Positions 1 through 6,966 of a DNA stretch of 8,113 nt are shown here, one piece after another. The position numbers and the translations under genes were made by a program. Origin of the DNA: Clostridia bacterium (GTDB lineage Bacteria > Bacillota > Clostridia > Oscillospirales > CAG-272); assembly GCA_017559555.1 (NCBI GenBank), contig JAFYRH010000229.1, positions 1 to 8,113 of the forward strand, read 5' to 3'. Position 1 is the stretch's first letter; each line of letters begins with the position of its first letter. The notes beneath the pieces were generated by a model. The model worked only from the letters and a program-made list of their open reading frames with translations. It had not been told where the DNA came from and searched no databases.

Positions 1-23
1 GGAAACTTCTCTCAAGAAGTTCC
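1..23 (-). terminator. Probable terminator hairpin after coaW (cut by window edge)
   Basis: Positions 1-10 and 15-23 form an inverted repeat of nine base pairs with one bulged base and a four-base loop at 11-14. It lies 12 bases past the coaW stop codon on the minus strand, where an intrinsic terminator is expected. On the plus strand the stem is followed by a run of C, not T, so it would not terminate in that direction. The T-tract needed for the minus-strand direction would lie outside the window, so the call is an inference from hairpin and position only. Confidence 0.45.
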
Positions 24-35
24 CCCCACAATCCT

Positions 36-884
36 TTATTCTTTATGAAGTGCGGCTCCAATAACAGTCCCGAATTGAGCGTTTTCGGGGATGACGAAGT
101 GAACGTCAAAACTTTCGCCAAGAGACTCGAAAACGTTGCGAATAGGTTCGATGGTTGTCAAGTTACCGATGAGTACGATATCACGGATATTGTAGCTACG
201 TGCTGCAAAAATGGACATCATAGCAATGGTTTCGGCAACGAGATTGGAGATGCCGAGTGCGAGGTCGGCATTGGTTGCCATATCCGAAACCTTACCAAAG
301 TTTGCGGCGGTGAGGTTTTCGTTAATGCCGTGGTAGGAGCGATTTTGCGCGATATCTTTGATGCGCAAATCGATGTTGCCGAGGTCTCCGTCAGCCGCAA
401 GTTTTTCAATGTGCTCGATGGTGTCCACACCAATGAGTTTACGCGAGAGTCCAATCAAGGTTCCACCGCCAACGCCGGTGCCACCGAGATATTTGATCTC
501 GTGACCGTCTCCCACGCGTTTTGCGTGGTTAATGGCAGTTCCTGTCCCCATGCTGACAACAATGGCCTCTTTAAGACCGGAGAGGTAGAGTCCGCCCACG
601 CCGCTGCTTGTAAATTCGGGAACGGGAGAGCAGGGGAGGTTGTAAATGGATTCCTTTACATAAACCGAGCCGGCACCCGTCATCATAATGCGGTCGATGT
701 CCGAAAGGGTAAGATTATTTTCTGCGGTGAATTTACCAAACGCGCCATAAATCGAGGTCAAGGGGTCGGTCGCGCGCACAAATTGGGGAGCGATGAGTTC
801 CGGTTCACCGTTTTTCTTTTGGCTAAAACCAACGATTTTGGTTGTGGTACCGCCTACGTCAATGCCAATTACAGTTCTGTTCAT
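36..884 (-). CDS. coaW: Type II pantothenate kinase
   Basis: This 282-residue protein should phosphorylate pantothenate with ATP, the first step of coenzyme A synthesis in the cytosol. It has the acetate/sugar kinase/Hsp70-type ATPase fold. The phosphate-1 loop IGIDVGGTTTK is at residues 6-16, a second conserved patch MTGAG at 68-72, a probable catalytic glutamate at E90, and the glycine-rich stretch SMGTGTA (111-117) followed by YLGGTGVGGGTLIG (132-145), typical of the CoaW/PANK branch. Length matches bacterial type II enzymes. The frame stays open back to an ATG at 950, but that start would put the first codons inside the promoter and add 22 unrelated residues. The ATG at 884 gives the family N-terminus and has AAAGGA about 13 bases upstream. 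Type II enzymes are often insensitive to CoA feedback, but that cannot be read here. The gene stands alone, divergent from the NFACT gene. Confidence 0.9.
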   Translation of the reverse strand: MNRTVIGIDVGGTTTKIVGFSQKKNGEPELIAPQFVRATDPLTSIYGAFGKFTAENNLTLSDIDRIMMTGAGSVYVKESIYNLPCSPVPEFTSSGVGGLYLSGLKEAIVVSMGTGTAINHAKRVGDGHEIKYLGGTGVGGGTLIGLSRKLIGVDTIEHIEKLAADGDLGNIDLRIKDIAQNRSYHGINENLTAANFGKVSDMATNADLALGISNLVAETIAMMSIFAARSYNIRDIVLIGNLTTIEPIRNVFESLGESFDVHFVIPENAQFGTVIGAALHKE

Positions 885-921
885 GGTTCTAAAACAGTCC
901 TTTCTAAGCTTTTCTAAAATT

Positions 922-950
922 ATTATAACACCTACTTGTAAAAATTGCAA
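922..950 (-). promoter_or_regulatory. Sigma-A type promoter for coaW
   Basis: Read on the minus strand, TTGCAA (950-945) is followed after exactly 17 bases by TATAAT (927-922), preceded by TGT, an extended -10. Transcription would start near 915, giving a leader of about 30 bases before the ATG at 884. The -35 box lies between the -35 and -10 boxes of the opposing promoter, so the two overlap. Identified by eye from consensus only. Confidence 0.8.
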
Positions 951-964
951 TAATATGTTATAAT
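936..964 (+). promoter_or_regulatory. Sigma-A type promoter for the rqcH-trxB-trkA-trkH run
   Basis: TTGTAA (936-941) is followed after 17 bases by a perfect TATAAT (959-964) with an extended -10 TGT directly before it. Transcription should start near 971, leaving about 30 bases before the ATG at 1001. It is the only clear promoter I see upstream of the four plus-strand genes, so it may drive all of them. Its -35 region is shared with the divergent coaW promoter. Confidence 0.82.
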
Positions 965-1000
965 ATTTTATAAAGAATTTTTAAGAAGGGGGGCGAGAGA

Positions 1001-2767
1001 ATGGCATTTGATGCAGGAATGCTTGCGTGTATGATAGCCGAAGTCAAGTCGGTAGCACTTGGTGCAAGAATCGAAAAGGTTTTTCAACCCGAGCGCGACG
1101 AAATCGTTTTGCAGATGCGTAGTCTTGAGGGCGGAAAGCGATTGCTCATCAATGCAGGTTCATCCAATCCCCGATTTGGTTTTACCAACGAGCAAAAAGA
1201 AAACCCTGCCACGCCCCCTATGCTTTGCATGCTTTTGCGCAAGCATTTGCAGGGTGCAAAGCTTTCGGATATTCGTCAAGAGGGCTTTGAGCGTGTGGTA
1301 ACGCTGGAGTTTGAAACGCGAGACGAAATGGGCTTTGATTGCCACCGTTATCTCGTTTGCGAGATTATGGGCAAGTATAGTAACTTGATGCTCCTGAATG
1401 ACGACCGTCGTGTGATGGCGGTTTTGCATCCCGTTGATTTTTCCACCTCGGCACTCCGTCAGGTTTTGCCGGGTATGACATATGAGCTCCCCCCACCGCA
1501 AGAAAAGACCAATCCGCTTGATGTTACAAGCGAATCCTTTTGGGCGATGTGGAAAGCCGCTTCTCCCGAACGTCCTGCCGATAAGTGGATCAGCACCGCT
1601 TTTCTTGGTATTTCCGCGGCTGTTGCACGAGAGATCGTTTGGCGTACATCGGGAGAGACCGATACGCCCGTCACTTTTTGCCGTGTAGATAAGCTTTGGG
1701 AGAACTTTTCAAGCATCATCGAAATGGTTCGCTCATCGAACTACACACCAACTATGATTCTCTCGGGCACAAAGCCCGTGGAGTACGCATTCTGTGAGCT
1801 CCGCCATTACGGTGCGGATTTTGAAATGCGTCCTTACACAAGCGGGGGACAAATGCTCGATGATTTCTTCCACACAAGAGATAGAGAAAACCACATTCGC
1901 CAACGCGCGGCAGACATTTTGCGTATTTTGACCAATGCCGACGCCCGTTTGCGTAAAAAGATAGAGCTCCAACGCGGTGAGCTTGCCGATTGTGAGAGGG
2001 GAGAGGAATACAAAAAATATGCCGACCTCATTACGGGCAACCTTTATATGCTTTCTCGCGGAATGAGCGAAGCAACCCTTACCGATTACAGCGACTACCG
2101 TGAGGACGGCACCTTTGGCATCTGCACGGTGGCTCTTAACAACAGACTTTCTCCCTCGGCAAACGCGCAGGTCTATTACAAAAAGTATAACAAATCCAAG
2201 ACCGCTCGCGTGGAGCTTTCCAAGCAGATTGAAATTGGCGAAGCAGAACTTCGTTATATCGACACGGTCTTTGATGCTTTGACGCATGCCGAAACCGCGG
2301 CAGATCTCGCAGAAATTCGCGAGGAGCTTTACCGCTCGGGTTATGCATCCCGTATGAAGAATTATGCGCTTGCCAAAAAGATGCCAACTCCCACGGTTGC
2401 CGAATTCCGCACCTCGGGTGGATATCGCGTGCTTTGCGGCAAGAACAATTTGCAAAACGAATATATCACTCACAAGGTAGCAGGTAAAAACGACTTTTGG
2501 TTCCACGTTAAGGGCATGCCGGGTTCTCATACGGTCATGCTGACAAACGGGGATGATCCACCTGCCGAGAACTTTACCGAAGCCGCAGAAATTGCCGCTT
2601 TCTATTCCAAGGGGGCGGAGGGTGAGAACGTTGAGGTGGATTACACCCTTGTACGCAACGTCAAAAAGCCTGCAGGCGGCAAACCGGGTCTGGTTATCTA
2701 CCACACCAATTGGTCGTGCGTGGTAACGCCCAATGCCGAGCGCATCAAGGCGATGCGTGTCAAATAA
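1001..2767 (+). CDS. rqcH: NFACT family ribosome quality-control factor RqcH (also called FbpA/YloA)
   Basis: This 588-residue protein matches the full-length bacterial NFACT architecture. The NFACT-N domain (about 1-165) begins MAFDAGML and holds PPMLCMLLRKHLQG (72-85) and EIMGKYSNLML (121-131). A helical HhH-type and coiled-coil region spans about 180-440. The C-terminal NFACT-R domain (about 470-588) has GKNNLQNEYIT, DFWFHVKGMPGSH (498-510) and VDYTLVRNVKKP. In Bacillus subtilis RqcH binds the obstructed 50S subunit with tRNA-Ala and adds C-terminal alanine tails that mark stalled chains for degradation. Older annotations call it fibronectin-binding protein; there is no signal peptide. The Asp-Arg pair at 97-98 of the Bacillus protein appears here as E97-R98. 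The ATG follows a purine-rich AAGGGGGG site at a spacing of 7. It is first in the plus-strand run, with trxB 14 bases downstream. Confidence 0.9.
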   Translation: MAFDAGMLACMIAEVKSVALGARIEKVFQPERDEIVLQMRSLEGGKRLLINAGSSNPRFGFTNEQKENPATPPMLCMLLRKHLQGAKLSDIRQEGFERVVTLEFETRDEMGFDCHRYLVCEIMGKYSNLMLLNDDRRVMAVLHPVDFSTSALRQVLPGMTYELPPPQEKTNPLDVTSESFWAMWKAASPERPADKWISTAFLGISAAVAREIVWRTSGETDTPVTFCRVDKLWENFSSIIEMVRSSNYTPTMILSGTKPVEYAFCELRHYGADFEMRPYTSGGQMLDDFFHTRDRENHIRQRAADILRILTNADARLRKKIELQRGELADCERGEEYKKYADLITGNLYMLSRGMSEATLTDYSDYREDGTFGICTVALNNRLSPSANAQVYYKKYNKSKTARVELSKQIEIGEAELRYIDTVFDALTHAETAADLAEIREELYRSGYASRMKNYALAKKMPTPTVAEFRTSGGYRVLCGKNNLQNEYITHKVAGKNDFWFHVKGMPGSHTVMLTNGDDPPAENFTEAAEIAAFYSKGAEGENVEVDYTLVRNVKKPAGGKPGLVIYHTNWSCVVTPNAERIKAMRVK

Positions 2768-2781
2768 AAAAAGAGGTAAAT

Positions 2782-3687
2782 ATGAAATACGATATTGCCA
2801 TTGTTGGCGGTGGTCCTGCCGGAATGACAGCCGCTCTTTATGCGGCAAGAGCCGGCAAAAGCGTTATCCTTTTTGAAGGAGAAATGCTTGGCGGACAAAT
2901 TTTGCCAACGAGAAAAATTGAAAATTATCCCGCACTCCCGGATGTGGACGGTTACACCTTTGCCGACGGGCTCACCCAACAAATTACGGCATTGGGTGTT
3001 GCAATCGTTTATGCCGCGGTTGCGAAAGTTGAAAAAGTAGAAAATGAATTTTCTCTTATAGCAGGAAGTGAGAACTATACCGCTCTTGCAGTCATTCTTG
3101 CTACGGGCCTCAAGCACCGCAAGTTGGGTCTTGATGGGGAGGATGCACTCATTGGTCGCGGCGTTTCCTTCTGCGCTACCTGTGACGGAATGTTCTTTCG
3201 CAAAAAGGAAGTTGCAGTTGTAGGCGGTGGAAATACTGCCGTACAAGATGCATTGGTGCTTTCCGAATACTGCTCTCGCGTCTATCTTATTCACCGTCGC
3301 AATCAGTTGCGAGCAGAAAAGAATCTTGCCGAGCAGATGCAGGCAAAAGAAAATATTGAATTTATTGGTGAGACCGTCATTGAAGAGCTTGAGGGAAGTG
3401 AACAATTGCAATCTCTTACCCTGCGTAATGTTGTAACCGGTTCGGTAGAATATCTGCCCGTGTCGGCACTGTTTGAGGCGATTGGTCAATTACCACAAAA
3501 TGCGGCTTTTGCTAATCTCGTAGACCTCGATGAAGATGGATACTTCCTAACAGATAACGAATGCAGAACCTCCTGTCCCGGCATTTTTGCCGCAGGAGAT
3601 GCTTGCCGCAAGAATGTGCGACAGTTGACAACGGCTGTTTCCGATGGCACAATTGCCGCGCTTTCGGCAGTAGAGTATCTGCGCTAA
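2782..3687 (+). CDS. trxB: Thioredoxin reductase (NADPH)
   Basis: This 301-residue flavoprotein should transfer electrons from NADPH through FAD to thioredoxin in the cytosol. The FAD-binding GGGPAG is at 9-14, the redox-active CATC pair at C131 and C134 in the usual SFCATCDG setting, a second nucleotide motif GGGNTA at 148-153, and the NADPH 2'-phosphate motif HRR at 171-173 with R177. The closing FAD motif is FAAGDACRKNVRQLTTAVSDG (269-289). The HRRxxxR signature argues against the ferredoxin- or flavodoxin-dependent relatives found in some clostridia. The length is slightly below the usual 305-320 residues. The frame extends back to 2710 inside rqcH, but the ATG at 2782 gives the family N-terminus and has AGAGG five bases upstream. 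The 14-base gap to rqcH suggests cotranscription. No thioredoxin gene is in the window. Confidence 0.93.
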   Translation: MKYDIAIVGGGPAGMTAALYAARAGKSVILFEGEMLGGQILPTRKIENYPALPDVDGYTFADGLTQQITALGVAIVYAAVAKVEKVENEFSLIAGSENYTALAVILATGLKHRKLGLDGEDALIGRGVSFCATCDGMFFRKKEVAVVGGGNTAVQDALVLSEYCSRVYLIHRRNQLRAEKNLAEQMQAKENIEFIGETVIEELEGSEQLQSLTLRNVVTGSVEYLPVSALFEAIGQLPQNAAFANLVDLDEDGYFLTDNECRTSCPGIFAAGDACRKNVRQLTTAVSDGTIAALSAVEYLR

Positions 3688-3742
3688 AATAAAAGAAATC
3701 CTTTTGATTATGCAAGATCCCTTTTGAAAGGAGATTATGACA
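3688..3742 (+). promoter_or_regulatory. trxB-trkA spacer with repeated anti-Shine-Dalgarno element
   Basis: This 55-base gap is the longest inside the plus-strand run. It holds two near-identical elements, ATCCTTTTGA (3698-3707) and ATCCCTTTTGA (3717-3727). Each contains CCTTT, complementary to the AAAGG of the trkA ribosome binding site (3727-3733, AAAGGAG). The second copy abuts that site, so only a very short stem-loop would form there; the first copy could pair across about 20 bases. I see no TATAAT-like box and no terminator. A regulatory role is inference. Confidence 0.35.
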
Positions 3743-5104
3743 ATGAAAATTTTGATATGCGGTTGTGGCGACATTGGCGAAACCTTAGCGCGTGCGCTTG
3801 GTGAGGCAGGCTACGACTTGACAATTATGGATTCTAATTCCAAAGTGCTCGAGAGCGGCATCAACCGTTACGACGTAATGGCAGTACAGGGCAACTGCGC
3901 TTCTATGGAGGCGCTTCAACGCGCAGGTGTTAAAAAGTGTAAGCTTCTCATTGCTTGCACGGGTAGTGACGAGCTCAATCTGCTTTGTTGCATGACCGCT
4001 CGCACCCTCAATCCGCGCATCCACACCATTGCACGCATTCGTGACCCCGAATATTTGGAGCAAGCATATGCTATGCGCGATGCGTTTGGTATTTCCTTGA
4101 CCTTTAACCCCGAGCAGGATGCCGCAACCGAAATCGAGAGATTGATCAAATATCCCGGTTTTTTGACGCGTGAGGCATTTATGGGAGGCCGTGCCGAATT
4201 AGCAGAATTGCGTGTAGAAGAGGGAAGCCGTCTTTGCAACGTAGCATTGGCTAACCTGGATTCTATTGTGCGCACCAGAGTATTGGTTTGCGTTGTTTTG
4301 CGTGACGGAAAGTCCATTATCCCCGACGGCAAATTCGTTTTGCAAGAGGGTGACCGCATCTTTGTTACTGCGGCTCCCGACGATCTTGCCATTATGCTCA
4401 AGAGCCTTGGCATTGTTACACACAAGGCGCGCCGTGTAATGGTTGTTGGTGGTGGGGCAATGTCTTACTATCTTGCTAAAAAGCTCAAAAACAGCCGTTC
4501 CATCGACATTACCATTTTTGAACGCGACGTTCAACGTTGCTTGGAATTGAGCGAGCTTTTGCCTCGCGCAGCTGTGGTTCACGGTGATGACGTCAACCTG
4601 ACGTTTTTGGAAAAAGAAGGCCTTGCAGAAGCAGATGCGCTTCTTTCCCTGACCGATAGCGACGAGCAAAACGTTATTGTTTCTCTGTATGCCGAGAGCC
4701 TTGGTGTGCCGCAGGTCGTTACCCGACTCGGCAGACTCGATAACTCCTCGTTCATCGATCAACTTTCCATCGGTAGTGTGGTTTCTCCCGGCAAGCTTTG
4801 CTGTAACACCATTGTTCGCTATGTGCGCGCTATGAAGAACCGTGACGGTGCCGCTGTTGCCGTTCACCATGTGGCAGACGGACAAGCTGAGGCAATCGAA
4901 TTTTTGGTTGATCCCGATACCTTCCATTGTGAGGAACCTTTGCGCAAAATCAAGTTCAAAGAGAACGTTCGCATCGTTTGTATCGCACGCGGTAACGATA
5001 TTATTATTCCCGGTGGCGACGATTGCTTCCGCGAGGGAGATAACGTAGTTGTGGTTGTCAACGGTGAAAATACCATACTTGAGCTCAACGACATTTTTGC
5101 ATAA
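3743..5104 (+). CDS. trkA: Trk potassium uptake system regulatory subunit TrkA
   Basis: TrkA is the cytosolic nucleotide-binding subunit that forms a ring under TrkH and gates potassium entry. The 453 residues show the duplicated form: RCK_N 1 (about 1-125) with GCGDIG at 7-12 and D30 ending the second strand; RCK_C 1 (about 150-225); RCK_N 2 (about 231-345) with VVGGGAMS at 234-241 and E260; RCK_C 2 (about 372-453). Family length is about 450-460. Two ATGs compete, 3737 and 3743. AAAGGAG ends at 3733, only 3 bases from the first but 9 from the second, so 3743 is preferred and gives the typical MKILICG start. RCK_C domains bind cyclic di-AMP in some Firmicutes relatives; whether these do is not visible. 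trkH follows after 12 bases. Confidence 0.94.
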   Translation: MKILICGCGDIGETLARALGEAGYDLTIMDSNSKVLESGINRYDVMAVQGNCASMEALQRAGVKKCKLLIACTGSDELNLLCCMTARTLNPRIHTIARIRDPEYLEQAYAMRDAFGISLTFNPEQDAATEIERLIKYPGFLTREAFMGGRAELAELRVEEGSRLCNVALANLDSIVRTRVLVCVVLRDGKSIIPDGKFVLQEGDRIFVTAAPDDLAIMLKSLGIVTHKARRVMVVGGGAMSYYLAKKLKNSRSIDITIFERDVQRCLELSELLPRAAVVHGDDVNLTFLEKEGLAEADALLSLTDSDEQNVIVSLYAESLGVPQVVTRLGRLDNSSFIDQLSIGSVVSPGKLCCNTIVRYVRAMKNRDGAAVAVHHVADGQAEAIEFLVDPDTFHCEEPLRKIKFKENVRIVCIARGNDIIIPGGDDCFREGDNVVVVVNGENTILELNDIFA

Positions 5105-5116
5105 TAGGAGCGGTTT

Positions 5117-6571
5117 ATGAATTATAAAATAATGTGCCGCTTTTTATCTCTTATCTGCATAGCAGAGGCTGTGTTTATGCTGCCGGCTCTTGCCATTAGC
5201 ATTTACGACAGTCAAGCAAAAGCGGTTTTGGGTTTTGCAATAACCATCGGCATTGCGGTAGCCCTATATATTGCATTTAAACTTCTTTCACGCAACAATG
5301 CCAATCGCCTAACGGCAAGAGAAGGCTTTGTTTGCACGGCGGCAAGCTGGATTTTAATGAGTCTTATCGGCTCGTTGCCCTTTGTGATTTCGGGCGAAAT
5401 TCCGCGTTTTATCGATTCGCTGTTCGAAATCGTTTCCGGTTTTACCACTACGGGCGCCTCTATTTTGGGAGACGTCGAGGCACTTTCACGCGGCATGCTT
5501 TATTGGCGTAGCTTTAGCCACTGGGTAGGCGGCATGGGGGTACTTGTTTTCCTTTTGGCACTCTCTCCGGGGAACAAAAAGAACGAGGGCTTTACTATGC
5601 ACCTTTTCCGTGCGGAAAGCCCGGGTCCCGAGGTAGGCAAGCTTGTCCCCAAACTTCGTCAAACGGCAATTTACCTTTATTGCACGTATATGGTGCTCAG
5701 CGTTCTCAATTTTGCTTTTTTGATGCTGGGCGACATGAATTGGTTTGAAGCCTTGTGCACCATGTTTGGCACGGCAGGCACGGGTGGCTTTGGCGTTAAG
5801 GGCGATAGTCTTGGCAGTTACAGTCCTTACATTCAAAACGTCACCACGGTGTTTATGCTGTTGTTCGGTGTCAACTTCAGCTGCTATTATCTCATCCTTT
5901 TGCGCCAATTCCGCTCGGTTATCAGGGACGAAGAATTGCGTCTGTACTTCTGTATTGTTGCGGCAAGCATTTTGCTGATTACTTGGAACATTGCAGGTAT
6001 GTACGACACCTTAGGCGAGGGACTTCGCCACGCGGCTTTCCAAGTTGCAAGTATCATTTCCACAACGGGATATTCCACCGTCGATTTTGATTTGTGGCCG
6101 ACCTTCTCCAAAGGAATTCTGACCATTTTGATGATTACAGGAGCCTGCGCAGGCAGCACCTGCGGTGGCATGAAATGCGCACGCATCCTTCTTTTGTTTA
6201 AGGGATTGCGCCGTAACATTCGTCAAATGGTTCTCCCCAACAGAGTGGAAGTCGTTCGTGTTAACGGTCGTGCGGTAGATGAAAAAGTTATGTCGGGCGT
6301 TAACGGATATCTTTCTGCATACGTGCTGATTTTGTTTGTGAGCTTTGCTATCATTTGTTTTGACGGTTTCTCTATTGGAACCAACTTTTCGGCAGTGCTC
6401 GCGTGCTTTAACAATATCGGTCCCGGTTTTGAAGCTGTTGGACCTATGATGAATTTTGGGAATTTCAGCGTTCTTTCCAAGTTTGTCCTCATATTCGATA
6501 TGCTGGCAGGCAGACTTGAAATTTTCCCGATTCTGTTGTTCTTCTCGGCAGGCAGCTGGAGAAAGAATTAA
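5117..6571 (+). CDS. trkH: Trk-type potassium channel/transporter subunit TrkH
   Basis: This 484-residue membrane protein is the potassium-conducting partner of TrkA. It has the four-fold M1-P-M2 repeat of the Trk/Ktr/HKT superfamily, and all four pore-loop filters are visible: FTTTGAS (109-115), GTAGTGGFG (218-226), STTGYS (315-320) and NNIGPGFE (432-439), each with its conserved glycine. The gate-loop region AGSTCGGMKCAR (345-356) between repeats three and four is intact. Two extra N-terminal hydrophobic segments (about 7-30 and 36-57) fit TrkH rather than the shorter KtrB. It ends about 14 residues after the last hydrophobic helix. TAGGAG lies 6 bases before the ATG. The 12-base gap to trkA indicates a two-subunit operon; the strong hairpin right after the stop codon ends the unit. 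Confidence 0.94.
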   Translation: MNYKIMCRFLSLICIAEAVFMLPALAISIYDSQAKAVLGFAITIGIAVALYIAFKLLSRNNANRLTAREGFVCTAASWILMSLIGSLPFVISGEIPRFIDSLFEIVSGFTTTGASILGDVEALSRGMLYWRSFSHWVGGMGVLVFLLALSPGNKKNEGFTMHLFRAESPGPEVGKLVPKLRQTAIYLYCTYMVLSVLNFAFLMLGDMNWFEALCTMFGTAGTGGFGVKGDSLGSYSPYIQNVTTVFMLLFGVNFSCYYLILLRQFRSVIRDEELRLYFCIVAASILLITWNIAGMYDTLGEGLRHAAFQVASIISTTGYSTVDFDLWPTFSKGILTILMITGACAGSTCGGMKCARILLLFKGLRRNIRQMVLPNRVEVVRVNGRAVDEKVMSGVNGYLSAYVLILFVSFAIICFDGFSIGTNFSAVLACFNNIGPGFEAVGPMMNFGNFSVLSKFVLIFDMLAGRLEIFPILLFFSAGSWRKN

Positions 6572-6574
6572 AAC

Positions 6575-6611
6575 AAAAAGGAAGTCGTTCATACGAACGG
6601 CTTCCTTTTTT
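6575..6611. terminator. Bidirectional intrinsic terminator between convergent genes
   Basis: A long inverted repeat pairs 6575-6590 with 6595-6611 around the four-base loop ATAC, with a single G-T wobble inside the stem. The left arm starts with five A and the right arm ends with six T, so the hairpin is followed by a U-tract in either direction. It lies 3 bases past the trkH stop codon and 3 bases past the stop of the opposing DUF1667 gene. Confidence 0.92.
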
Positions 6612-6614
6612 AGT

Positions 6615-6965
6615 TTATTTCATATTCGCGGTAACAACCACGTCAACGCCCGTGCCGAGCAGGTTTTCGATGACCACGTCACCGATTTTTGCAGGAAGAG
6701 TTACAACCGAACGGTCGATTTCTTTCATGCAGTCAAACATCAATTCCTTGGGAATAGGGGCTGCGGTTTTGACCGGGATGACACCGCCGTTTGAGGTGCG
6801 AGCGGTGGTGGTGATGGTGCGCACGGGATTTGTGCATTCGTCAATAGCATATTGCTTACCGCGAGGGCAGGTGTTGCCGGTAACTTCGGTAACAATGCCG
6901 TTTTCAAGGGTTACTGACAGTTGACAGCCGATTGGGCATACAATGCAGGTCAATTCTCTTTTCAT
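6615..6965 (-). CDS. DUF1667 domain protein, probable Fe-S accessory subunit of the adjacent FAD oxidoreductase
   Basis: This 116-residue protein matches the small DUF1667 family, whose genes usually sit directly after FAD-dependent oxidoreductases, often in glycerol-3-phosphate dehydrogenase-type clusters. The N-terminus has C7, C10 and C14 (CIVCPIGC) and then C33-P34 (NTCPRGKQYA), with C44 nearby. The C-x2-C-x3-C spacing followed by a Cys-Pro recalls the 4Fe-4S domain at the start of molybdopterin oxidoreductases, so cluster binding is plausible but inferred. The rest carries NPVRTITTTARTSNGG (46-61) and PVKTAAPIPKE, typical of the family. The frame extends upstream, but the ATG at 6965 has GGAGG 9 bases before it, gives the conserved start, and comes one base after the TGA of the upstream gene, which indicates translational coupling. 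The exact function is not established. Confidence 0.85.
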   Translation of the reverse strand: MKRELTCIVCPIGCQLSVTLENGIVTEVTGNTCPRGKQYAIDECTNPVRTITTTARTSNGGVIPVKTAAPIPKELMFDCMKEIDRSVVTLPAKIGDVVIENLLGTGVDVVVTANMK

Positions 6966-6966
6966 A

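Noticed and set aside
45..917. A 290-codon plus-strand open frame lying opposite coaW
   Set aside because: It is the complement of a clear kinase gene, has no recognisable motif and no ribosome binding site, and would read against the coaW promoter. Long antisense frames are expected from the codon bias of these genes.
885..950. An N-terminal extension of coaW starting at the ATG at 950
   Set aside because: It would begin inside the -35 box of the coaW promoter, upstream of the predicted transcript start, and add residues before the conserved kinase N-terminus.
885..1000. A riboswitch or other structured leader in the divergent spacer
   Set aside because: Both predicted leaders are only about 30 bases long and A/T-rich, too short for a known riboswitch, and no terminator-like hairpin is present.
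2101..2766. The old name fibronectin-binding protein for the NFACT gene
   Set aside because: There is no signal peptide or surface anchor, and the intact NFACT-N and NFACT-R domains point to ribosome quality control.
1733..2848. A 371-codon minus-strand open frame across the end of rqcH and the start of trxB
   Set aside because: Its translation has no family resemblance, crosses two well-supported genes, and lacks a promoter or ribosome binding site; it is a shadow.
2698..3489. A 263-codon minus-strand open frame opposite trxB
   Set aside because: Low-complexity, Cys- and Phe-rich translation typical of a shadow, opposite the conserved FAD and NADPH motifs of trxB.
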